DNA of 64,000 nt from contig NW_025945022.1 in NCBI RefSeq assembly GCF_000764305.2, positions 62,001-126,000 on the forward strand, read 5' to 3'. The position numbers were made by a program, and so were the translations under genes. Below the pieces are notes generated by a model, which worked only from the letters and a program-made list of their open reading frames with translations, did not search any database and was not told the origin of the DNA. Of this stretch, positions 36,533-47,950 are shown piece after piece. Source of the DNA: Hyalella azteca. Taxonomy: Eukaryota; Arthropoda; Malacostraca; Amphipoda; Hyalellidae. The number at the start of each line of letters is the position of its first letter. Position 1 is the stretch's first letter.

Positions 36533-39500
36533 ATGAAAAATAAAAATACAACCTGCCGCACTACACTATATGGGACCATAACCACAGTACAGGAGTTTTT
36601 CATTCCGTAAAAGCAGCCATTGTGCGTCATTACGCTTGACGTATGTTTTATTACGGCATTTTGGCGCCTGTTTTATTATAGCGTTTGCCCATACATGTCA
36701 TGCACTGAAAAGTTTTTGCGTCGTTCTCTGTCGACTGAAATGCAAGGGCTTCTTTCGAAGCCGTGATTGTAGAAAAGTAGAAATTGGGTCAGCATTAACA
36801 TTGTTTTAACCTTTTTTGATAATAATAAACTCAATTTATGCTGAAAGAAAAGCAACCGGTATATACTACGTCAATGTTCCTGCACTCTCTTCACAACGAA
36901 GACGGGCCTTTATCAATTGACGCTAAAACCTTAAGCGCTGTACTTAGGTAAACCGCAAAACGGTCGAAGTAATTAATTTAATTTACGATCCTCACCTGAA
37001 TTGAAGTGAGTGAAGGATTGGGAAGGTTAAGGGTTTATTGAAGTCATTAAATATTTAATCTCATTAGCACTAATGGTATTCAAGTTCATGCCTTTCACGT
37101 CATCTATTTACTGTTTTATGGAAGTTTTTGAAGTATAAAAAACTGCTTTATAAGAGGAAACCAGGAGAAAAAGCCTTTTTTTCAACAGCGTTTCTAACGG
37201 CAATTCTATGACTGGTATTTTTGTTTTTTGAGTCGAAAGTTTAGATATTTTATTAACTCAATTTCGATGTGTAATGTAAGACTTATCCATCCTGCAATCA
37301 AAGTGGTTACGTAAATTATAATATTGAGAGTTGGTTATTTTAAGAGGAACAATCTTTTATTACTTTTTGCAAGGCTACTTTACAGCTCAACAGGAATGAG
37401 ATTTTAAAATGTAAGTTTTAAGTAAGCATTTATATAACTAATATAAATGCTTATATAAATGCTTATATATAATCTAAGTAGGCATTTATATAACTAATAG
37501 ATATTTGTATCATACATAAAAATATCAAGTTTATTGCCTGTCCCAGATTAATGCATCGAATTTCAGAAAACTCTGTTATTATTGTATTATTGGCAACTAA
37601 TGCATTAATAACACCATGCAGTCGCTTAGACTTGAGTCATGACGCGCGTATATAAGTTCATAATCCCTCACTTAGTCGAATTACAGCAGTTTATTCCACT
37701 TTGAACTGTGTAAAAAATTCTTGGTTTAGTAAATAATTATATAACTAAGATAACAAAATAACATAATGACTACAACATAAAGCTATAATAACATAAAATT
37801 TTGAATACGAGACATTTTTTCACCCACATTAACTGGTCTGAACCTAGCCGCCATATTTATATATAGCGCACAATGTTTCAAGAATGTTACGAATACAAGT
37901 CGCTGTACCGAGAGTTAAGCATCGCACCTTATTTGGTTTCTCGGCTACCAACATCAATTTGGCCTCGCAGAAAACGTGACTGCAGTGCAGCAAGCGCATC
38001 TTAGTGCTGCCTAAAATACGGATCTTCCTTTCACGGAACGCTAATGCTCGCCACGTAGTCGGTTAAAAGCTGTTATTCGTGCTGGAGCCTCGGAACTGTT
38101 TGCGGTTACGACAGCCATGCTGCTCGGACAGATGCTCCAACCACCAGTTCATGAGAACCACGTAAAAGCGGAGAGAAATGCCGTCTATTGCAGGAAAATG
38201 TAAATGTTATAGTAATTAACTTTGCCACCAAGTGCCAGATTAAATTTTGTTACGACCAGCCATTGCTTTTTATCATCATGCAAGTGGCGAAGGTTCTGCA
38301 GATACTGCAGTATATAACTCCTCTGAAAACCACTTAAATTCCATCACTCTAGCATTTTCATAGGTTAATTGTCATAGTAAGATTTCGATCCTGCAGTGTG
38401 TGGACGCCCCTGGATTAAAACACGCTTAAAAGTCATGCGAATCAATACAATATGTCATATATAATACAAGAATCTAGTCGGTAGAATATATTATGAATAA
38501 CTTGAACAAATTATTATATACATATACAACACCATAACCTCATAAATTATAAGCACTTGCATGATAGTTTTCCGGGAGTTAATAGCCTATCAAGACCACG
38601 TACAACAATCAAACTGTAACGGTAATTCACGATGTGCGAAGTAGACCGCAGTGGAGGAAACGCGACCTCGTGGGGGGAAATTTAGACCAATGCGGACAAC
38701 GGCATTCGGGGCCTGCGTTCGGAAGACACGTAACTATATAGCTAACTAGGTTACAGTTGAACTCATCATATTTCTTCAACTATTAATTAATTATACGTAA
38801 TATTCAACCATTATCAATACTAGCTAGGTCATGGTTGAACTAGTAATATTAGTTAACCATTACCTACAGATTATTAGTGGCAAGTGAAGCTTAAGCGCAC
38901 GATTACTTTAAGGCCGTTTTAAAAAATTATTTTGGACTGCGAGAGCATTAGAGCGAATTTTTACTGTAGAATTTTTTTGTTGGCCTACATAATAATTTTT
39001 AATCATTAGCTAATAGTGTTAGCATAAGTGGGTTCTAGTTGATCCATCCTCAAGCATTTTATTATACCTGCCAGGTTCAATTTATAGAGAACTCAGCTAT
39101 AAAAGTATAGTTTATATTCAAAACCATTAAAAAGTTCCATTTTGTACTAATCAGTTTCATTTATAAATCTTAGGTTAAGGTAATTTAATAACGAGTTTGA
39201 TAAGTAACACAGATAGTAATGCAATGAATTATTAATTCATTGAATTCAATTATCAGACGAACGCTGCAAAGAATTCGGAATTTTCGTCTCGGATAGAAAT
39301 GGAAAATAATAAATATTATTTGGCATACCTACGCTTTAGTTCATACGCTGACCGAATATTTATCTAGGATGTAATCAAAGGGATTAATTCTATTTTAAAA
39401 CTTTGAAAACATTCCTGCTAAAAAAAGGCATTAGTCTTCCGACCTAAAGTGACTTTTATACGACATGGAAACACTTATGTTTACCGATCGTAAGGTTTTA

Positions 39501-40265
39501 GAAAACGTAAACTGCGCCACACATAGGAAAATACCAGGGTTGATTCATTATGCATGCGACCTCTACACGCGTCTGTTTATCAGCTCACTGTGAGTGAGTT
39601 GAATCTTGTGACCTTTTACGGCATTTCAAGTAATGGCTCAACTTCCAGCCTCCAATCTTCATTGCGATAGCTCAGGCAGAAGCCTGCGAATTTACTTTAA
39701 TCGACTGATTTTCTGTAGAATATTAGGAGTTTGTCGTGTTTTGCAGAAACAATTTTTGAAATTCAAATCGATACTTCATACTTCACGATGGCAGTGACGC
39801 GACTGCAGTCGAGAATTTTCGTTTATATAATCATACCTATTAAATGGAGTTTTACAGTAATAATTGCTATTTGGATTAAATAACAATCAAACGCTTTTTC
39901 AGCATTAAAATTTCACAAAGATTTTAATCGCAAAACCAATTCTGATTACGATGCTGATTGTGAGATCTTATGTCCCCGTATAAAATTAGTTAATCGCTGG
40001 GGAATAATTGCCGTCAAAGCTCGCCCAGTGCCCGGCGGGTTGCCCCCGACAGCTGCACGAGTCTCCGCTGAATTGCTTCCTTCCGTGCGACCAACGCCCA
40101 GCCATCCTGCAACATCCGCTGCAATGCGTAGTTTTCCTTCATATTCGCACGACACAAAACTTTCCACGGGGCAAAAACTTACGCAAAAAGGCGCCTCCCG
40201 CTCATGTTGCGTCCACACTGATTGATAACTCATATTCCACAATGGCCGGAATAGTGATATCAAAC
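36533..40265. other. Intergenic, nothing recognised; hairpin at 37425-37452
   Basis: AT-rich throughout. A 28 bp hairpin (AAGCATTTATATAACTAATATAAATGCTT type) is followed by partial repeats of the same words. A somewhat GC-rich patch at 39990-40200 has no family signature. Confidence 0.45.
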
Positions 40266-40583
40266 AGCAGGCATAGTGATAGCGTATAGGAATGGTAGAC
40301 ATGGTGATAGTGCGCACAAATGGTAGACATGGTGATAGTGCGCGAAATGGCAGACATGGTGATATTGAGCGCAAATGGCAGACATGGTGATAGTGAGCGC
40401 AAATGGCAGACATGGTGATAGTGCGCGTAAATGGCAGACATAGTGATAGTGCACGCAAATGGCAGACATAGTGATAGTGCAGTGATAGTGCGCGTAAATG
40501 GCAGACATAGTGATAGTGCACGCAAATGGCAGACATGATGATAGTGCGCGCAAATGGCAGACATGATGATAGTGCACGCAATT
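40266..40583. repeat. 27-28 bp minisatellite, about 11 copies
   Basis: The unit is GGCAGACATGGTGATAGTGC then GCGCAAAT, with minor variants. Long minus-strand frames here (His/Ala/Leu repeats) come from the array. Confidence 0.95.
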
Positions 40584-42246
40584 TTTTACTTCATTACCAC
40601 TTATTTACTTCATGCTTACATTCCCGTCGCGCAAAGCTTTCAGTGTGTCCATACGCAGTTATATTCCTGCTTCAGTGAGCATCTTGATTCAAGTCAAGTT
40701 AATTATAAATGGCAACAAATTGTATATTGTAACTCATAGTTCATTGGAATTATTAATGAATCTATAGATGTGTAAATGGTCTTGAGAAAGTTCGAAATAA
40801 TTGACGCATTCTATAAAATCATGAAAACGTCCAGATTTTGAATATTTTTGCTAGGATGCAAGTCAAATATTCATTAGCCTACACTCATATGACAGGCATG
40901 GGAATGCTGAATGCGTACGGTACCGTCAATGCCACTTGAGTCGCCAGAGTACTTGTGTCGCCGGCCTTCAATAGAAAACGATCTATTTTATAAACAAATA
41001 TTTAGCTTAACTAATATTTTTATTTAACTACAACTTTAAAGCGAGATCGAAAAAGCTTCATAGTTAATCAGTGATAATTGGGCCCTACAAATCATAGTTC
41101 TGATTCGACCAGCATTGTACGGTTTTTATTGAGTGGCGACGAGAAGTTTAATTATTTATGATCACGTCATTGCCCATTCCAGCATTAATAAATTTGTTTA
41201 TCTTGATTTCGTACAGCCAGAAAGTCGCGAAGAAGACATTACGATTTAGTTTGTTTATAAACACTCTTTTGTTAATGAATTTATGCGAAGGGAAAAATAT
41301 ATAACTGGAGGGAAAGTGAGAAAAAACACAATTGAACCGCAAAAAAAGGTTCTTAGAGGCACTGAAGCGGAGAAGACCTCCCAGCAAGAACGAGAATGAA
41401 GTGAAAACAGCTACTTGTTCTAATATGACTGCTCTTAAAATAACAGTGTATAAATATACAGTGTATAAACATGTAAAGTAACAGCGGAACACGAATAAAA
41501 GTAACAGCTGATCACATTTTTCCTCGTGCGTTGAAAGCGCGCTTGAAATAACTAAAAAGGCAATATAAATAAAAATGTGTTTAAAAACCTCACGCAATTT
41601 GATCATAAAATACATAAATTGTCCCAGGAATGTAATTTTCGCCCACGGGCGGTAAAGAAATTGTGAAGAATTTGTGGTAATTAATCTTCGAGATCCTGGG
41701 GAAGCATTTCGAGGAGATTAGTTTGGACGGCAGCTCGTAAGTCTGAATAATGGCGAGGTGGTAAAGGGGATAATTGAGGTAAAGAGAGACTCATTTAGGG
41801 GTCTGCGAGGTCAAGGGTCAAGCAAACTACCAACTTGCAGCCCGCACTGAAACACCAACGGCGGCGGAGGTCTTGTTGCTTTCCTAGTTTAACGATAAAT
41901 TTTATTATTCAGTCAATAAATGTTTCTAGTTGACAAAATGTGATTTTTTATTCAAAGCAAATACGTGTTGGACAATAGTCAATAACTGGTTTGACTTCTA
42001 AGACAAATTTAGACAAACAAACTTCAAATTGAGCAATCACCAATAATGGAAACTGCTTTGTGTTTAATAGCATATTATTTGAGAATATATGATAATACGA
42101 TTTCAGAGAAAACATGATTTTATTACAGCAGGCAAAATATGATATTATATCAAGGAGTCTCATTGATAGAATTAATTTAGCTGAGGTAGATCTCAGCACG
42201 CGCTCAGGAAGCCAATCTTGGAGCACTCTTACTGCACGACGCCGGT

Positions 42247-42322
42247 GAGAGGGAGAGTTGGTGGAGAGGTGGGGCAGGTGGAGAGGGAGAGTTGGTGGAG
42301 AGGTGGGGCAGGTGGAGAGGAA
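42247..42322. repeat. 34 bp tandem repeat, 2.2 copies
   Basis: GAGAGTTGGTGGAGAGGTGG then GGCAGGTG, a purine-rich G-run sequence on the plus strand. Confidence 0.93.
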
Positions 42323-43411
42323 GATGAGAGCGTCAATAGTCTATTCACTTCAGACTATTTAACATCAATGGTTTACATTGAAGTGTTTCTCGACTATTTA
42401 AAGTCAAGGAACCAAAAAACCGAGCTTGCTAGCCTCTATTGGTCTCCGCATCATTAATTTGTCTTATCAAGCAAGCGCGTTCCATTCATTTAACTATATT
42501 TTACAGCCAAGTTATCGCCAGATTTGCGACGAATTATCGATTCATTGCGATAACATCAAACACAGTTAATGAGAAAAAAATTTGAACAAATGGATGACTT
42601 AAAGCCTACAAATGAAGTAATTTTTATGAACTCTTTTTTATTCGTGACTAAGCACAACAAATGTAGCTCAGGCACTACTATAGTAGAAGCTTATATTTGA
42701 ACCACAATTATTAGCAATCAACAAATTGAGCTTCTGTTCAAATTTTTCGAGATGGCATCAATGAAAAATGATAAGACAGATGATTATTCAAAATGCCGGC
42801 TGTTTAATATTGAACAGTTTTATCTACTGATGTCTCAACCTAAACGAGCGCGCGCGTTTCAATAGTTAATGTCAAACGATGCGACCGTGAAGGCACGTAA
42901 GCAGTAAAACGTAACTATATAATTTAACTCATAAGTATTAAAAATTATAACTAATTGAAAAAAGGAAAATTCTAATCACAATAAATTAGGCTGAAGACGA
43001 AAACTAATAGCTCATACCGTTAAAGATGTCAAATTTCATTCGACAGCGAGACAAAAATTTGGCACACATCCTTTGTATGCATACGTGGGGAAAAGAAAAC
43101 GCATTTGAACTTAACAATGCGTTTATATAAAAACATACAAAAGGTATGACAGTACTTAACAATACATCATGTATTATATATACATTTAGATACTCACAGT
43201 AGCTACTAGTTTCGCATTTCTATGTGAGAATGTGTGATGATTACACAACAAGAAGTTTAATTATTAACGATCACTAGAATATAGAAAAAATGTTTCAGTG
43301 ATACACAAGAAAAAGTACGTAAAAAAGCTAAGCTAGAGCTGCCATCTAGTTTACCGAATTGAAGAAAAATAATGGTGAGTAATTCGAACAAAGTAAGACA
43401 CTAATACTGGA

Positions 43412-43495
43412 AGAATATAGCATTTTACAAAATATTTTTAAGAATATAGCATATTACAAAATACTTGTAGGAATATAACATTTTACAAAATACCA
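43412..43495. repeat. 29 bp tandem repeat, 3 copies
   Basis: GAATATAGCATTTTACAAAA plus about nine variable bases. Confidence 0.88.
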
Positions 43496-44046
43496 ACGAA
43501 TGAAGATTATTCTAATTTTCACTTATTTGGCGGATTTTTACGTGTCTTATCGGATTTTTTATTGATGGAAGGCGTGTAATATTTAACATTCTGGCCTTTG
43601 TACATCGTTGAATTCGTGGGCTGGAGTAACCTCTCAATGACTAAGTGGGCTGCAAATATATGCGCAAATTGCATAGCAAATATCGAAATGCTTAGACTTA
43701 CTCGTTGGTCTCTACTTTATTCACTTCAATCGCGATGAAATAATTATTATAATCTGGATAGCCGCTTCCTGGTCACAGGACGAATTCTAGACTTAGTATT
43801 CGTCATAGTTTTGCTGGCGAAAAATTTCTCAACCTATGATACACAAAAATTACCGCAACATTACAAGAAAGAGCACCTATTAGAAAAAAGGCAATTACAA
43901 GCAGAACAGAAAGAAGAGACAATTAATACTCTAGATTAACATGCGGATATGAAATTTTAGTTTTTCAGCAAGAAGAATGAGGTGACGTAACTGAATCCGT
44001 TCACCGGCTATTTTGCGGACGATTGCGGTGATGAGATGCCTTCTTC

Positions 44047-44070
44047 AATAATAATAATAATAATAATAAT
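44047..44070. repeat. (ATA)n microsatellite
   Basis: Eight trinucleotide units. Confidence 0.97.
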
Positions 44071-47000
44071 GCAGCTATTTTAATATTATTACTGAAAAGG
44101 AGTATTATTAATAAAGCTAAGCTTTGGGCATCGAAATTAACGACCCAATTTGGCCACAATTTAGTTAATGAAAAATCCAAATAACGAATGACGCACGCAC
44201 GCTACACAATTGATCTTAAACACATATAATGAAAGACTGTACATTTCAAACCGATTCATTATCGCATAATAACTTGAATCGCAATCAAAATTCGCGATCA
44301 CAGCTAACCAAATTATTTTAAAACGAGCTTTTCACTCACACTGAAATTTTTGTTCATAAATTGACTTACATTGAATGTGAGGAATAAAATTTAGTCAGAA
44401 GATAACGTGAAAGATCTTGAGCATTGATACTGACTGTAGGTGAGAAAACACATAATATTTTTCACTGATTTTCGTGGTGAAATAAAAGTTAATCTTAGCT
44501 ATAAATTGAAGAACCTGATACGCTAATTCCGATTGTAAAACGGGATATTTCTCAAAAATTGCTTAGGTGAATTGAGAAATAAATTGTATTCAGAAGTTAA
44601 CATGAAATTCCCGTTTTCAGAGAACAAGCACACAATATCACAAATTCCTGCGACGTGTGGAGCGTCTCTTGGCCGTGGTTTCGTCGCACCGGGGCGCGGT
44701 GCTTGGCCCGCTGGAGAGCTCGCAAGATTTTCGTTTACGTCCAGCGATCTTCGAACTCGAATTCTGAAATAAAAAAGGTTAGTATATTCCTTTGAATCAT
44801 TACAGAATCAGACAGGACACAAATCATGTCCATACATACAAAAAACACAGTTTAATGACATAAAATGTGTGAAAGGAAAAAGACAGAGGTATGAAACAAC
44901 TATTCACGATCGTCATGAAAATTGCATGAATCAAAGAGAACTTTGAAGACTAAAATAAGGAAAGGAGAGTCTTTGCAGTGAAAAGTAGTTATTACTGAAA
45001 ATTGGAATCTAGAAACAAAACGGACAACTTCGAAAACTTTGCCCACGCAATGGAACTTTGAACACACAACGAAAGCGAGCGAACTTCAAAAATGCAATGC
45101 AAGATCAACAACACAATGAGCTAATGAAGTTATACTTTAATGGAAACAGCACAAAAAAAAAGACTTAAAAAACTTAGTATTCTGCTTAAAATGCTTTGGG
45201 TTGGTTCTACAACATGCATTTTTACACCCAAAATCACAAATGCAATACAATCGTCAAGGGTAGATACTGAAAGTGAAACCTGTGAAAAACCAAAGACTTT
45301 CCATGTTGGCCAGTGAACATAGAACACCGAATGTTTATCACAAGTTCAGGCGACAAAGAAGTCAATCTTTTTAGAAGCAAGTGCTTCTTTTTCGGTCAAT
45401 TATATACGACCTTCAAATGTTATATCATTATTTCTATTGTAATAGCTTATGAATGATGAAAATGTTGATATCGGACATAATATAGGCCATTCCCATGACA
45501 ACATTTCAAAGTTTGGGAATCTTCGGTAAACAAAATTTTTACTAATACTATCAACTTTCTAATGCCTGTTACCATGTCCTAATATCAAAGTTGATGAAAT
45601 TGCTCCTTTATATTTCGAGTTATGCATCACCATAGAGGTTAAACGTAGTAAGAGAGCTAGAGACTTCTCAGTTGATCAAATCGCACGACAAAGAAATGGA
45701 AGATCTTGAAGGATAAGCGCTGGAACTGAGATACATAGACAGCACGGCAGAGAATAATCTAAATAAATGAATGATCAATTGAAAAATTAAAAAGCCAATA
45801 GCTACACATTCGTACCAGGTATCGCATGCACAGAGCGCTTTTCACTTGAATGAGAGGAGGTGACGGAAACAGACTACAAGGGAGCAGACGCCACTAACAT
45901 TGCAGGCCACAAGCCATAATATCGTTACTGCGAGGTGGGTTGCCCGATCAGGAGACACGCACCAGCATGACCCTGACAAGAAACCTAAACATGTGCCATG
46001 CGAATCCTCACGAGGTAAACCAGAGAGGATCCGAGGACCAGAATCCAGAATCCTCACGAGGTAAACCAGGTAAAGAGTCCATGACCGCTAACAAAACCAG
46101 ACTCCAGAACTCACAGAATTATCTCGCTTGGACTTTAAAGGCACGGAATTGTCCAGCTTGGACTCGACAGGAGCGACGTCTCTGCGACAGAGCGCCACTT
46201 TATGCGACAGCGCCGCTAAGCGGGCGGGAGGCCGGCGTCCCGACCGCCTCACCACGGGACTCTCGCATCCCGTTGCTCCTGATACATACACAGAGATGAG
46301 GTAAAATATTTATATGCCAATTGGTTTTGTTATGATTTGCCAATGATTGTTATTAAACACTTTAGGAATACTTTTTCTTTTAAGTGTGGAAATTAGCATT
46401 AAATGAATCGAGCGTATCGAATTGGATAGAAATTTCTGCAAGAGTTATCAAGGAAATGTAGAATATTTAAACCAATCATCTCGTACAACTTAACGCCATA
46501 GGTTAAACTAATTTTGATGTTATGACTTACTGTTCCATTTCTGAAACACGGGATTTGAAAAGAAATTTTCCTACCGCTAGGTTTGTTTCAGGTATTTCTT
46601 AAGCACATCTCTGAATATATAACAGACACGTTTTAACCGAAAAGAAAACATCAAAACCTTTTTTGCGAGGCCAAAATTTTACAAATAACGCTTCCATAGA
46701 GCAAGGACAGATTAATTAAACGTGACGAGTCATGGAAAATAAACAATTGAACAGCGAATATCAAAGTGCGCAAGTATTCAGCACGAAGAGCGGTCGCATG
46801 TATAATAACAGAGCGCAATATTTATCAGTAATAAAACTTCTTTAATCTTAGGTTCATGAAAGTTATGTTCATGGAAGTTCAGTTGTCTAATGCTAACGAT
46901 TGAGCTTGGAAATCCCCCTAGTTCGATTCTCAGCATTAAGTACAGGAGAACAATTTTCTGTATGTCTTATACAAGAAAATTCCCACCACGTGCGCTGGGC

Positions 47001-47630
47001 ATCTAAGTAAGTTAGGAATCGAGAACTCCATCCGATAGAGTATAATCCTTAACAAATTTATGCTGAAAATAATCTGTAAATGGCGTCCAATAGATTTAAT
47101 TATTGGTATAGCAAAGCGCAGCAAGAAATATTAGTAGTTTCTGGCTTGAAAATGGTAACATAAAAACATTCAACTCGCACACATAGACTCATGCGTGATA
47201 TGAAGACCCACATCTAAGATCGAGACACCAACTATCCATTCTCAATTCAACTCTCAAATTGGTAATGAAAACGCATACATTCTCACTTGGTAAAGCTGAT
47301 TAACTCAGATTGAACCCACGTATGGTAATTATTTTTAGCATTGTTGAATCCACGATGCGGTAAGCTGAGACATTAGCAACATAACTGTTTTAACTAACTG
47401 TATTAACAATGTTCCTACATAATATTTTATCTAAAGTGTTTAGTTTCCATAGCGGTCCAATTATAGATTTAGTGGTAGGGTCAACAAGTTAATAAATTTC
47501 ACCGCTTAATTTTTAATAAAACTTGCTTAAATGAAGAGCTCTACACTAGATATACACTTCCTACATATCCTACATATATACCTACATATCCACATGTCCT
47601 ACATTTCCACATTTCCTACACAATATTTCG

Positions 47631-47950
47631 CTAGGCAAGGCTCCCGTTATCTTCACCTAGCGACGGAAGATCTGCATCAGCAGCACCCAAGACGTCATCG
47701 CTGTCCTCCTCATGCAGGCGTCCGTAGGCTTCAAAGGACCTGTCGAACGCCCCTGCGTGATTGTCGTCCAAGGGAAGCTGTTCAACAATCAGGTTCGCAG
47801 CCTCCGATTGTCTTAAAGAAGGAGACACTTTGGATTGCTTTAGCCTGAGTTGCGAGGCTGGAATTTCATCGCTACTATCGTCTTCAGTATCAGGATGTTC
47901 AGTAGACTGCACTGCAGGTGGGCGAGAATCCTCCAAAATGTCCACATCCA
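47631..47950 (-). CDS. RAD18: RAD18 coding exon 11 (C-terminus)
   Basis: The acceptor CCTACAG after a pyrimidine-rich stretch gives DVDILEDSRPPAV and an acidic tail ending NGSLA plus TAG. The phase fits exon 10 (A|TG = Met931). VDIL-ED is SIM-like. Placement rests on splice signals and similar acidic composition, since the tail has no conserved domain. A minus-strand ATTAAA (plus 47512-47517), a variant poly(A) signal, lies about 115 bp downstream of the stop. Confidence 0.65.

Larger units (their letters stand above)
40584..47630. other. Intergenic, no gene recognised
   Basis: AT-rich. A 155-codon minus frame at 41615-41148 is Phe/Ile-rich and fits AT-rich noise. GC-rich patches at 44650-44760 and 46150-46270 show no recognised coding. 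Small repeats within are listed separately. Confidence 0.45.

Noticed and set aside
39946..40581. 211-codon minus-strand ORF with repeated CLPFA-like units
   Set aside because: Most of it is the 28 bp minisatellite, and the unique C-terminal part resembles no family I know.
41148..41615. 155-codon Phe/Ile-rich minus-strand ORF that looks membrane-like
   Set aside because: The hydrophobic bias follows from AT-rich DNA, and no topology or family motif stands out.
46888..46938. tRNA-like segment: TAATGCT / AGCATTA ends and a GTTCGATTC B-box-like word
   Set aside because: Only 51 nt long, the T-stem does not pair and no D-arm or anticodon arm can be drawn.
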